The notes under the pieces are model-generated. The model saw only the letters and a list, made by a program, of their open reading frames with translations, was not told the DNA's origin and ran no database searches. DNA of 64,000 bases from Membranipora membranacea. Its lineage: Eukaryota > Bryozoa > Gymnolaemata > Cheilostomatida > Membraniporidae. Location of the stretch: positions 560,001-624,000 of the forward strand of contig OU612069.1 in assembly GCA_914767715.1 (NCBI GenBank), written 5' to 3'. Of this stretch, positions 36,195-49,500 are shown piece by piece; position 1 is the stretch's first letter; every line of letters starts with the position of its first letter. The translations under genes and the position numbers were made by a program.

Positions 36195-39100
36195 ATGTCG
36201 CTGACAGGATATATAAGTATCTTAGTATCAGCTGGTCTGATACTGTCAGCGGTTGGCAGCGCTCAGGAGGGAGTTATAGATTGTGATACGATGAGAGTAA
36301 ACAGATCAGATATCAAACTGATCAGTACAGAACTCAAACATGAGGTGGACTGTATCAGGACTGGAGATTTTATCGAAGGTATGTTGGTAACATGATCACT
36401 TTTGCTGTATTACCAGAAAATGTTAAATTGAATGCACTGGTTTATCTAGAACTACATACTATGGAGAGGTTTAGTGATTTATTTACAGTGAACCACTTTG
36501 TAACATGCCTCTGTCGATGTTGAGAGGTTTTAATTCAGGAAGGAGACGGTTTAACCCTCCTCCCGCTGCACTCACAGTTGATAAGAATATAGCTTTGTAT
36601 TACATTGGCAATGTTTATACGGAACTGGAACACTCTCAAACCATTGACATAATTAGTTTTTGTTATCCTTTATTGTAAACTACACTGAGCCAAACTTTTT
36701 ATTATTTATTTCGATAAATTATAGACACACATCAGTATTACTCGTTAACACGTCTCTTTCGATGTTGAAAGTTTCTATTTCAAGAAAAACTGGCTAAACC
36801 CTCCACCCCTTACACACACAGTTTACACTCTCGAACCATTACCATAATTAGTGCCTGTTCCTTTATTGTAAACTCAGTCGAACAAAACTCTTTGATATTT
36901 ATGCTCATAGATCTAGCCAATGTGTCAGCTCTGAGCCACATTTGCCAGATCCATAAACATTTATTGTTTAGTGATGGTAAGTTATAACACGACAAAAAAT
37001 GTCAAACTTCTTTATAACTTTCAGCTAAGATCCTGTCATCACCTGACGCTCAGATCACTGATATGATGGTTCAGATTATTATCGGCGGTAAAGCCTCCGG
37101 AGCTTTCCTGACTCCTCAGAATAACGACTACGCTGTAGGCTGTGAGGGTAAGTTATCCAATGTCTGTTGACTGTGACATGATATTGTAACATCCTCTAAA
37201 AGAGCAGAAGCCAAATTTCCCCTTCATTTGTAAGTTAGCTTCCTGGTATAATTTTTTTCCTCATCAGAATAATTTAATCATTCTCCCATGATGTCCCAAT
37301 AACTGAAATGACAAATTAACTTTCCTGTTCCCTGACAGGGAGGTATTATTTGTAGTTTTTTTCTATGATGCAAAAATTCAAACGAGAAATAGTCGTTGGG
37401 TCAAATTCAAATCCAATTTACCAGTGGGTCTTTCGATAAGAATGAGCGATGCTTTACTAAAGCAATTTATCACTATCACGTCGCTCAAATCCGTCCCCAA
37501 ATCGCTCACTCAGAATGTATGGTTCCATCCACTGAGCGATTTGAAAGCGAGCGCCTAGCAGGTAGTGAGTGATCAGATTGCGATTTTGGCTGTTTCTAAT
37601 TGAAAGTTTTGAGAACTTTCGGCGCAAAATTGTCAGACACCCAACCCAACACCTTTTCCCTTGTCCTCAGTCGGCCCAGGCAGAATCTTAGAAAAGTGTA
37701 TGAAAAATTGTTATAAAACAGTTTGGTATGGAATCGGAAGTGTTCCTGAACCAGACGGCAGAGTGGTCACTGTGACCACAATAAGCTGATAAAGTTTGTT
37801 TTTCTGCCTTTTTTAAGTGTCTTAATTATTTGACATGAGTGCACTTTCATGATAGGGTTATATATAATAATTAATAATTGTAGCCACAAAATAAATTAGT
37901 TTGTCCGTTTCTCAGTAAATCATTAATAATCATTATAATAGTCATATTTCTCTCCTGTTTGTTTTCAGGTAAAGCCTTCGTGAGTAACTCGAGTAAAGCT
38001 AAGATTACAGGGGAGGGAAGATGGTATAATATGATGAGAAAAGACTTAGATAATAAGAATGTACAGTGCAGGTGAGAATTCAGGGAGTTGTCCCTCTAAT
38101 TTTCTGATAGCTCATCTACTGAGCAGATCATTAGATTCATTGATAGATTGATTTTATATTGAATTTAGTATAAGCATTGATAAAAATGATAATATAAAGA
38201 GCTCAACATAAAAGATTGTTAAAATGGGATGCAAACAATGATTAGGACATTTGTAAGTGATGACTGGCTTATTGTTAGCTAGCACCAAGTATCAAGTCTG
38301 TGCAAAGCGGCCAACTTTTTGCCACCACCGCGAATTATGTGAAGGATTACGCCCATGGTTTCAGTGTAAGGGGCAAGATATAACTTCCTTACTCTAAATG
38401 GTACATGCAGCATAATAACTGGCATAAGATGGTATAAAGGAAGCGGATATGACAGTTTATATGAGGTCTGTTGGCTTGAAAACTCAAATGGATATCATTG
38501 TAAATTTAAAATGACTGATATATTGGCATGCTAACTACAAAATATCACTTCAATATCAGGGACATTTTGAAGGGATGATATGAGATCTCGGATGATTTAT
38601 TTCATATCCTAATCTTGTCCTGTGATTGAGAAACTAAAGGAAAAAAATAGGATGTGGAAATCATCCTAATGATAAGAATCTGCACATAATTAATACAGTG
38701 GCAGGCTTGGATCGACATTCCGGTGGTTAAGTCAATAAAAAACTACTGAAATATATTTTTACCTGACTCATTACAGGAGTGCACTGCCGTGTCAGGTAAA
38801 TCGGGACTTGGAGAAAATGGGCTTCCCAATCAAATACTGATGATATAGATGTAGCTAGGAACATGCATGAGGTGCCACTAGGTTAATGGTCATGTATAAT
38901 GATTGGATGCTAAGAATCTTTTTATGTCTAGAAGCCATAAATGTCGGGTTACCCGTAAGAGTCATATCTAAATGACAGTCAGAGTCAGGTGCCCTCCGCT
39001 GGTGTAGAGAGGTGTGCATTATTAGGTGTGACTGTTATAAGATTTTTATTACATCAGAGCCAGCCTTGTATTGATATTGAGATCGATAAGAAATCCATCG

Positions 39101-42100
39101 GATTATCTTAATCTCTCTCTTGTTGCTATGGAAACAGTAGTGTCACTGATTCATAGAGTTTGTTTTTGCATAGTGGGCAGCTTTTGATGATATTTGGAAT
39201 GTACTGCATTGGAAAATTTTCTTTTTTTGTCATCTTAGTGAGTCCCTATATCTTATAGGGGATTAAAGTTTATGTTTTATAAGTGATGATAAACAAAAAT
39301 TGAGACTGGCACAGGCTAGCCTATGATGTGTGATGTGTGCTCTTTGGACATTCCTGTAAGATCCCTGTCGCCCTCAATACTGACACATGCACACACAAAT
39401 GTATATTTGTACATATCTTAAGTACATATCGTAAGTACATATCGTAAGTACATATCGTAAGTACATATCGTAAGTACATATCGTAAGTACATATCGTAAG
39501 TACATATCGTAAGTACATATCGTAAGTACATATCGTAAGTACATATCGTAAGTACATATCGTAAGTACATATCGTAAGTACATATCGTAAGTACATATCG
39601 TAAGTACATATCGTAAGTACATATCGTAAGTACATATCGTAAGTACATATCGTAAGTACATATCGTAAGTACATATTGTAAGTACATACTGCACACATGG
39701 TGCACACAGTGGTAGGGATTACAGTGTGTACCTGGTGGTTTGTATCAATTAATGAGAGAAGGTGTTCATTGGTTGTAACCTTTAGCCATCCATCATAAAT
39801 TATAAGTTCATTGACATGCCCTCAAAATACTGCATGATTCTGCAGGAATTAATTTTGACCTGGTTCTCTGACCTTATGAATGATTGGAAGAATTATTCAT
39901 AAATACATACTATCTTGGAGGCAACAAGTGTAAATTAATCCGAAATGCCAAATTTATTTTGAAACTAAAATATTTTAAAGGGATTGTAAGGTCACGGCGA
40001 TCAACATCCGTAAACAAATTTTGTATGCACCAGTCTGATTTGTCTACGGATTAAGATATGTTGATTGTTTCTGAGATTTGCGATAGTTTTTTGGTGACAT
40101 CATAATGATTGTTGACCTCTGGTCACCCTTGCTGTTTACCTGCCCTTTGTAATCTTCAATCACCAATTTTATGGAACTCTTGTGCTCCAATACAAATTTT
40201 TTATGACTAACAATTATAATAGAAACTGAATAACAACTGTGCGAAAACTGATGAACTCTGTGAGTTAAGCTGAGATCATAAAACCAACTTTATGTGCAAT
40301 AAACAATAATAAGAATGAGCTACGTATAACTTGAACATGAAAGTAAAGCTAACCCTCATCTAACAAATCAGAATCTTTCAATATGAAAACAACAGCTGAT
40401 GCGGATTGTTTAGGGCTAGAAGTTAGAAAGAAAATTAGCCTCAAGACGACTTTTCTGTAGCACATCTCACCAGTGACTTTTCTGTAGCACATCTCACCAG
40501 TGACTTTTCTGTAGCACATCTCACCAGTGACTTTTCTGTAGCACATCTCACCAGTGACTTTTCTGTAGCACATCTCACCAGTGACTTTTCTGTAGCACAT
40601 CTCACCAGTGACTTTTCTGTAGCACATCTCACCAGTGACTTTTCTGTAGCACATCTCACCAGTGACTTTTCTGTAGCACATCTCACCAGTGACTTTTCTG
40701 TAGCACATCTCACCAGTGACTTTTCTGTAGCACATCTCACCAGTGACTTTTCTGTAGCACATCTCACCAGTGACTTTTCTGTAGCACATCTCACCAGTGA
40801 CTTTTCTGTAGCACATCTCACCAGTGACTTTTCTGTAGCACATCTCACCAGTGACTTTTCTGTAGCACATCTCACCAGTGACTTTTCTGTAGCACATCTC
40901 ACCAGTGACTTTTCTGTAGCACATCTTACCAGTGACTTTTCTGTAGCACATCTCACCAGTGACTTTTCTGTAGCACATCTCACCAGTGACTTTTCTGTAG
41001 CACATCTCACCAGTGACTTTTCTGTAGCACATCTCACCAGTGACTTTTCTGTAGCACATCTCACCAGTGACTTTTCTGTAGCACATCTTACCAGTGACTT
41101 TTCTGTAGCACATCTCACCAGTGACTTTTCTGTAGCACATCTCACCAGTGACTTTTCTGTAGCACATCTCACCAGTGACTTTCATCTTTGATGTCATGAT
41201 TATTTTTAGAGTGACATTAGTTGATGACACAGGATCAGCCTGGCAGTCATACAGTATTCGACCAATCAGCCAACAGGAATATGAGGTCAAGAGGTTACAG
41301 AAGGTTGATGCTGTACTTGGTAAGACACTATACCAACAGTAAATAAAACTCTTCTCTGTCCAAGTCTCAAATGTTGAAAACAATAAAGAGTTACTATAAG
41401 CAAGTATGTGCACCGAATATGTATCTGTGTATAAAGTAACTGGTCCATCTCTGTTTGACAACATCAAATTTTAGTTTATTAATCAGGTGACATTCCTTTC
41501 ATGTTCACCTCATGTTGTATTGTAAATTTAATAGTATTGAGGCTTGTGACTAAACTCTGGTCCCAGGTCATGTTTAGGGTTGTTCCTATTTCAACCTTGT
41601 TCCATTAAAACGACCCAAGGTTGATTATGGGATGCTGCTTGCAACAGCCCATGTTTAACAAGTAATTTGCAAGAAACATCTAACCGACCTATTTATAATT
41701 ATAGAGGAGAGTCAGGCAGCCTTTGATCAGCTTGCTATTCTGGAAGAGGAGGTAAAACAAGATGGTCAAACAAATTCACAAGTCAGCAGGAATGTGGGTA
41801 TAGGACTACTGGATCAGCAATCTATAGATTTCATTCACTCCAATCTGTCACCTGACACGACAACAAACACTCCGACACCAACAACTACTCAGCAACATCA
41901 GAGCACAGGTGCCAACCTACTACCGGCAGTGCACATAGCCTCATCTACTCTTGAAGGAGTCACACCAGGAGACTCATCAGTGATATCAACAACAACCACA
42001 ACAACACCAACATCTACTACAAGATCCACGGAAGCTCCAACAACAACTACAACAACCACGGAAGCTCCAACAACAACTACAACAACCACAGAAGCTCCAA

Positions 42101-45100
42101 CAACAACTACTACAACAACTGAGGCTCCAACAACAACGGAAGCACCAACAACTACTACAGCAACAACAATAGCACCAACTACGACAACCACACAACAACC
42201 AACAACAACCACAGAAGCTTCAACAACTACTACACAAGAGCCAACAACTACAACCACGGAAGCTCCACCGACAACAACTACAACCACACAAGCACCAACT
42301 ACTACAACAACAACACAAGCACCAACTACTACAACTACAACAACTACACAAGCACCAACTACTACAACTACAACAACCACTCAAGCACCAACAACAACAA
42401 CAACAACAACTACCACACAGGCACCAACAACTACTCAACCAGGTAATTATCGTCATTGATATTTTGTCTGTGAAAGTATAGCCAAATGTTTTGAGGAACC
42501 TTGCCATGTCAAACTTACTTCCTTTGTGTTGGCATTTACAGAAAATAAGTAGCGTACACAATAGTTTGACAAATCGTTCCTGGGCTGCCTATCAATTTTT
42601 GACCCTTACCCTTATTTCATTTTGTATTGCACACAATGGATTATTAATATTTCCAGTTAACCTTGACCTTGGAGAAGTGACTGTAGAAGGGAGACGATAC
42701 GAGCATCACTGTGTGAACGGAGGATACTGGTATGTACCTTACAGGAGGGGAAAGGGGAAAAGGTGCAGACTGATATACACAGTCCTCAGCGATTAATTAT
42801 CTGTCTTCCTAACTGACGAGAGTTACATCGAATAAGCAGCATGACCAGTCAAAGAGTAGATTGTTTTAGTATAACAAAATGTTGGTCCCTCTAGGAGCAT
42901 AATCCATGTGTAACTGTTAAAAGAAGAATAAAATCTGTATGCATGACGCCAATTTGATGTTATTTTAAAGCCCGATGACATAAGCTATATACTATGATAT
43001 TTTAAGATTATGTTTGTATCGGTAGTTGTGCTCTCATTGATTAAAAGGAGACAACTCCCGTGTATTCTGTATTAGCTCTGCTTTACCTGAACCTTTGATT
43101 GAGATTTCTGATACCTTACTTATCATCAAATCATGAAGATCTTTCATGTTGCTTTTATGAATGTCAGCGGCTAAATAATGTTGAATATTAAGCCAGTCAT
43201 TTTCTTATTTCATGCCATAGATTCCACACCTCACTATTCTCTCTAATAATTTGTTTAATATTGTTATTTCCAGGCGAGTTCTGATACCTCACACAGGATG
43301 TAAGAGTTTCATGACTGTAATCTTAGGACTACCCAGAGCTTTCCAGGCCTGCCCTTCTACATGGCAGGTATGTGAGACATAATGTCATTATGATATAAAA
43401 CTATCTCTCAGATTGAAGTTTAAAAGGTGTTTCTGATTCTTCAGAGTGGACATTTGGATTTTGTGAGATGACCATGGGTCAATTTTCACAATTAGTGGGT
43501 TGGCACATATTAAATTTTAATATTTAATATTAAATTAACTCTAGCATGAGATTCACATACTACTAACGCAAATTGACTTTCAATTATCACTGCCTATAGC
43601 GACCCTGGTATACTAAGTGTTGTATTTAATGGTGACTTTACACCGATAAACTCGAGTACAAGTCAGCCCTGGTCATTGTTGTATTTACTTACACACAGAT
43701 AATATCTACAAAAAGTTAGCCCTGGTCATGGTAGTAATTACGTGGAAAATAATCATCTACTATAATGATGAGGCATCACACCTTCACAGAGACTGACAAC
43801 CCTTTACCTCATACTTCTACCTCTTTATATTACAGGACGGACAGACATGTTTTGACGTAGTGAGATGTGAGTGCGCTCCTTGTGAGTTTGATTTTGATAT
43901 CTGTCCGATCTCAGCTGATCCTCAGAGAGAGTTTAATGTGACTGTATACGATAACCTTGGGGGGCCAATGGGTCGTATAGCTGGAGGACTCACTCCAAAT
44001 GGAAACGGAGGTATGTTAGAGATGTGTCCTCAAGCCAATAATTGTTAGACTATTTACATGCTGTCGAGGAAGTTAGGTTCCAATCGTGTCCAGAGGAACT
44101 CGGCATTCTGTCACCTCTGAGTTCCAATTTTCTTTAAATCTGGTTTGCTTTTGTACCCAAATTATGTTATTATGATTTAGATGAATTTAAAAAACGTGAC
44201 GTTGATGAATAAATAAATGGGTTTTGAGATCACTAATCTGGTAGACAACACTATGAGTTCCATATTATGAATAGCTCAATCTAATCCATCTTTGGCAGAT
44301 ATCTTTCCTGACTCTTATAAGACTATTACATAAAAGGTATTCATTCCTGTCATACCGTCAACAACCCAACATACTGGTGTCTTTATTACAGGCTTCAACG
44401 AGAACATGTCCATAATAGGAGTTATCAACCCCCGCACACTCCCTCTCATCACTACAAACGGGGCACCATTCAGTAATGTGCAGAATACTGGTGTAGTCTC
44501 AGGATCTCAAGGAAATAATAACAGACAGGGTGGTCAGAGGAACCCCCAGGGTAACAGGAATGTCAACAGGAATATCAGACGTCAGTCTAATAGATCAAGT
44601 ATGTAGAAAAGATAAAAAGAAACTTATTATAATTCTCTTTACCCAAAAGTGTAAAACAGTTTTGGAATGCAGTGTGGCATCCTTTTAATATTAATAGTAT
44701 TTGAGATGGCCAGTTCTAAGCAATGTGATTATTAGCTACACAAAGCTTTCAACGATCCCAACCTGGTGTTAACTTTGGTAACATGTAACTCTGTCTGTAT
44801 CTGATCGAGGAGTTTGGGACATATATCTAAATACGTATCTGTATAAGTACCTCCTACAATATCTATCTGTGTTCAAAGCTGTCTATTCCATATCCAATTG
44901 GAGACAATTTGAGACATCACTGTGTACGGCTATGATATGATGCAATCTCCCTATAATAAACCTATTAAGTTAACACTCTTGTTGTTCTTTCTGCTCTCCT
45001 CAGATAACAGACAGATGACAAACACTGGAACAGGACGAGGTTCCAGAGGTCAACAGGTCGGCGGTCAAACTAATGACCTACTTAGCGCTCTCTTCTCTAT

Positions 45101-45110
45101 GATTGGCTAG
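36195..45110 (+). CDS. secreted Thr-rich mucin-like protein with Cys domain and Asn/Gln/Arg-rich tail, 10 exons, complete
   Basis: Exons: 36195-36378, 37025-37147, 37969-38071, 41210-41319, 41705-42442, 42657-42729, 43274-43367, 43836-44010, 44392-44598, 45004-45110. They total 1914 bases, 637 aa plus stop, with every phase matching. Regions: signal peptide 1-23 (ending SAVGSA); a folded-looking N-terminal domain with four to five Cys (about 30-190); a Thr/Pro run with many EAPTTTT or QAPTTTT blocks (about 220-418), a likely O-glycosylated mucin stalk; a Cys-containing domain (about 420-535, with HHCVNGGYW, HTGCKSF, ACPSTWQ, CFDVVRCECAPCEFDFDIC); and a tail rich in N, G, Q, R ending DLLSALFSMIG. 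I do not recognise either folded domain. It should be a secreted matrix or mucus glycoprotein. An AATAAA lies at 45474. Intron 3 is 3.1 kb and holds two tandem arrays. Confidence 0.85.
37428..37610. repeat. dispersed repeat, copy 2 (related to 13815-14005)
   Basis: GAGCGATGCTTTACTAAAGCA, CGCTCACTCAGAATGTATGG and GAGTGATCAGATTGCGATTTTGGC match copy 1 in order. It lies in intron 2 of the mucin-like gene. Confidence 0.55.
39417..39690 (+). repeat. 13-bp tandem array, GTAAGTACATATC x about 21
   Basis: The unit is nearly invariant and gives 20 GTAAGT hexamers spaced exactly 13 bases from 39431 to 39678, in the sense direction of the host gene. It lies in intron 3 of the mucin-like gene. Thirteen-base periodicity opens all three antisense frames (YVLTICTYDM repeats), which are artefacts. 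Confidence 0.95.
40448..41183 (+). repeat. 27-bp tandem array, 27 copies, in intron 3 just before exon 4
   Basis: The unit is GACTTTTCTGTAGCACAT followed by CTCACCAGT. CTTTTCTGTAG recurs every 27 bases from 40450 to 41162 (27 copies). Copies are almost identical; two carry CTTACC for CTCACC (near 40926 and 41088). The array ends 26 bases before the exon 4 boundary. Antisense frames of 372 and 243 codons across it are spurious. Confidence 0.95.
41989..42440 (+). repeat. in-frame ACA/ACT-rich simple repeat encoding the Thr/Pro mucin stalk
   Basis: Within exon 5. Blocks of EAPTTTT give way to QAPTTTT, with the Thr run growing from four to about eight residues toward the 3' end. The antisense Val-rich frame is an artefact. 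Confidence 0.9.
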
Positions 45111-46589
45111 TACACTGTATATACTGAGTATACTGAGTACAAATACATACTGTAATACCCCTAATACGGGTAAACCTATGGACCTGAGGCTGATCACCGA
45201 ACTAGCTCAGTTAGGAGTTTATATATCATCAATTGTGTCATAGAATATGTGCCATTTACATAACTTACAGTGCGGGATCATGTTTTAAATAGACAGGCTG
45301 AGATAATACAGCCTAATGTATCCTGTATCTATTGGATTTTTTAATTGACAGTTCATACGATCCAATTTACTGGTAAAATTATGATTTCTTTGTATAATTT
45401 TCAATATTCTGTGGTTCATGCCGTGTTAGTTGCTCATAAAATATATTATTAATTCTTTCAATTCTGTGATATAAATAAATGTAAGCCTAAATAATAAAAC
45501 ATTTTATAAACTATTACTTTAGTGACTAGTTGGAGAGTTTGATTTTTATTAGAACAATTGACGGACAATGTTTCTGGTCTAAAACTCTAAGTGACTAAGC
45601 CCCTACTTGCTATTTTGGCAGCGGGGGATATTTGAGGTCGAGGGCTCTTTCCGCTCCATTCTGCTGATTCTCCCGATATAGCTAAACATCCAAGATAGGA
45701 TATCAAGAATATATCTAGGTCTGCAACTTTTTGATTCAAGTATTTTAACAAGCCATGCCGACTAACAACGCCGGTTTCTCCTACTGAGCTACACAACCCT
45801 GGTTCTATGTTACCTGCCAGCTCATCACCTAACCTGTCGTAACGGGTCATGCTGATGTTGTGGTGCCACATAAAATTTACTGCACAGACCAATCCATTCA
45901 ACACTGCAACTAGGCATTGCCAGACTGCATTACTTCTCCTTAGCACCAGATCCATGCTGACCGGTTAGGTCAATGCAAGGACACCACAAACTATAAAGCA
46001 AATGGCACACATTTTGTAATGTTTGCAATTTGTTGTCTGCTGACTATCATAGTTTGTCTAGATTTCATTTATAACTCTGTAACTGCTTTGACCTTTGAAC
46101 TTTTAGAGACAGGAGCTGGTTGGAGGTGACAGAATAAACTAAATATTTATTCAAAATTAATCTCTATTTATTCTTTGGCACAAACCGGAATGTGAAAATT
46201 ATACTTGTAAAAACTAAATTATATGGAAACCATTTGGCAGCATGGGAATATGAGGCGTGTATTATAAGCCTTTCTGAGATCTTTACATAATTTGTTTGCA
46301 AAAGACTTAATATTTAGTTCATTTAGCCATAGCCATATAGTAGCAGTTGTCATTTCTTTTATGAAAAAATGAGGTTATTTTTTTATGAGGCAGTGAACTC
46401 TAAGGTCAAGGCTGATGAGTCTGATGCAGGTCTTGAGCCGACCTTATTCTGAGGATAAAATTGACTCAAGTCTTCTTAGAACTTCACAACCTGAGATATC
46501 AAAATAAAAAAGTTTAATAATTATATTTTGAATTCAATTATGAAAATTTACCCATAATTATATTACATCCTCTCCATATGCAGCAGTAT
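45111..46589. other. convergent 3' ends of the mucin-like and Asn-Gly-rich genes
   Basis: The two stop codons face each other 1.48 kb apart. AATAAA at 45474-45479 could end the plus-strand transcript. TTTATT (AATAAA on the minus strand) at 46146-46151 and 46167-46172 could end the minus-strand one. A 122-codon minus frame at 45587-45955 shows no recognised similarity and lies in 3' UTR/intergenic space, so I do not call it a gene. Confidence 0.55.
45474..45479 (+). promoter_or_regulatory. candidate polyadenylation signal AATAAA of the mucin-like gene
   Basis: A canonical AATAAA lies 364 bases after the stop codon, within ATAAATAAATG. Confidence 0.45.
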
Positions 46590-49500
46590 TTATGGTGCTA
46601 CAGGGGCGACGTATGAGCCTGTGGAAGTTGTCTCCTCTGTAGCAGCTGTAGGTGTTTCGCCTGCTTGAGTTGTCTCTCCTGTAGAAGTCGTAGTTGTCTC
46701 CCCTGTAGATGTTCTAGTTGTCTCTGCCTGTGCTCCTCTTGGACTATTACCGAGGAGTCTGTCTCTGTTCTCCTGCCACTGGAAGTTCTCCCATCCTCTA
46801 CCGTTATCCCTACCGCTTCCTCCGGTGTTATTACCCAGATCACTACCAAAGTTACCATTACCATTACCGTGTCCCTCGTTACCAGAGCCTGCAACGAGAC
46901 AAATAATAGTACTGTATTATTTGGTTGTATCTTGAATATATATATGTATGTATGTATTTGTTTTGTATCATAGGTGATAAAATAATTTTGTTGGTTCAGC
47001 GCTCTTTTGTAAAAATAAAATTATAAATTCACACTTCCATAACTTTTGAATTTGATAAAGCGTACAAATAGAGGCAGAGGCCTAAAAAGATTTTTGATTT
47101 CGTCATTTTTGATGACATCTCAGGTCATATCAACTATTGTATGTACAAACTGTGTTTACAAATGCTGAGTCAGAATTAATATCAAGTGTTTTGGAACAAA
47201 AGAACTGTGTTTCTACCAGAATATTGTTATATATTACTCTAAATAATCTAGTAATAGTAATAATCATTACATCTGTGGTGTATTAATTGCCTATATAGAG
47301 GTCATGTTAGGAGCAAAGTTCCTAAGCCTGAACTCTTCATATTAGAGATTTACTGGATGTGCAATGTCATGTTGGTTAACTGTCTGTAGGGAACTTAGAC
47401 CAAAGAGTTTCAAACAGTTAGGGAATAAGACTAGACCTGACAAATTGAGTTGGGAGGAGGTAGAGAAAGTGGAGCCTGCCAACCAGAAATTTAGGCGTTT
47501 TATAATTTATGTTAGTTTGCTTGTCAGTAATAACTCGATCTAATCAATTCAATCATTTTGAGGGCAAATGAAACGTACTGAACAATGTGACAATGTAGAA
47601 CACATGAGATGTGATAATGTAGAACACATGGGATGTGATACAAAATAAATCATTTGAAATCAGTATCACATCTTGTCGTGACTTCATTTCTCCAAGTTTT
47701 GTTAACCATCTGTTTTGGTATACGGTATGCTGTTGAAGATCTGACCTTTCACAGCATTTGTGCTAGTTTTTGTGCATCCAATGTTGCTGATAATAAAAAG
47801 CCACTACCAGCACCCTGGGCAGAGAGCTTGAGCACCAAACAAACACTGAGTCATCCCTGTTATAGACACTTACCATTCCTATCTCCTACATTAGAGTTTC
47901 CGTTTCCTGTACCAGCTCCACTCTTGTTACTGTTTACTCCATTACCTCCTCCGTTGTTATCTCCAATATTACCGTTACCGTTATTATTACCTGTACCTCC
48001 AACTCCTGTAACAAATAAAATATTATGTGAATATGATATTTTAAAAATCCCTTTATATTTAAACATGTTCTGCGCTCAGTACCAGAAAAAAAAGAAACAA
48101 CGACTAAAACAGAAAGAGAATATCATCTACGTTGTTGATAATATTGATTGGAAAACTATTATGTTAGTTCATGTCATTTTATGAATCCATCTATTCTCAC
48201 GTAACAATATCAAAAAATAAGAATCATTTGTCTCATCAAAGGTTTCATGATGGCGACAATAAATGTTGGAAAAATTTGTCAATTGTTATTATTTGAACTA
48301 TTATCTCATCAGTGTCTCACCATCATAGACTGGTGCATTGTTAGGTTGGGAAATCAGCAAGGGTTAGGCACCAACCGCTTTTAATTTCACAATAATCTTT
48401 TTTGAATAGCTTCATAAACACAATATGTTTATCTCAGGCTAGCACAAGATGAATAAATTACAGAGTTGTGCATTTAATCTCTCCTTTCATGAGTATATCC
48501 TGTCTATAAAGTCTGTTATCATCAAGCTTAAGTTTGAAACCAGTCAACAGCAAATTTACCGCTCAGAGATCTTCTCTACTTCCATGATGCTATCAACTTA
48601 AATTATTATTTTAACCTACACCTAGGCGGAGGTCAAAATGAATATGGTCATGACCGAGGAAGTTCCAATTTCAGGGTCAAAGTAGGGGAAGGAACAACCC
48701 ATTTTTGAAAAAATAAGTTGCTTTACCTCTGTTAATAACTAACTGTTGATATCAACTATGAAGTAGTTTTAACTCAGAATCTTAACTGAGTATTATTGTT
48801 GTGAAAGTTATAAGTTGACTCACCATTAGCGCCGACACCATTTCCTGACCCGTTTCCGCTGCCGTCGTTCCCGTTGCCATTAGCGCTTCCGTTACCATCT
48901 CCATTATTATCTACAGGAGGAGAAGGTACAAGGTCAGGTCAAGGTCAAGTACAAACAAACAAAGAGGTCATTGTGTGTAAATATTCTCATTATATTCAAT
49001 ATTCAATTGGCTCCTATTTAGTTCGGTCAAAGTGAGAACAACAGGTACCGATGATGATAATATGACCCAATCAGATTTCAGATTTCAATTTTTATTGTCA
49101 CCAAAACAAGAAAGAGGGCTGTTTGATTTGCTCTCTTTCTGCTAAAATATTTCAGCCCTTCTATTTGAAAAGGTAGCTGTTCCCAACGCGTTGGTCGATT
49201 GAAATCCAAATTTAAATTTATAGCAATGAGGAAAGATGTAATTTACATATCTAACTTTCCAACATTTACAATGATTGCAGCAAGTTACAGTAGGCTATCT
49301 CGTAAATATAACTATTAAATTATTTTGGTGGAAACCAACCTAAATTGTTCCACTTACGAGAGCTTTTGGTAACTAAGAGGAGATATAATTTTGGCGATTA
49401 TAATTACTTTAGTGCATGGGCGTCAGAAGGGGTGCTCAGGGTGCTCAAGTGAGCACCCCTTGGGAGGTTTAAATTTTTTTTTAACAATTGGAGTTGTTTA

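Noticed and set aside
39321-39707. Three overlapping minus frames with YVLTICTYDM repeats
   Set aside because: A stop-free 13-bp tandem repeat opens all three frames; not coding.
40448-41183. Possible CRISPR array
   Set aside because: Units are contiguous with no unique spacers, and the sequence is eukaryotic.
40349-41467. 372- and 243-codon open frames on the minus strand (MCYRKVTGE and ATEKSLVRC repeats)
   Set aside because: They are produced by the 27-bp array (a multiple of three) inside an intron of a plus-strand gene. No splice or start context supports them.
41898-42561. Val- or Cys-rich antisense frames
   Set aside because: Shadows of the Thr-rich exon 5, which has a full spliced model on the plus strand.
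45587-45955. 122-codon minus frame
   Set aside because: Lies between convergent genes, composition is unremarkable and no family is recognised.
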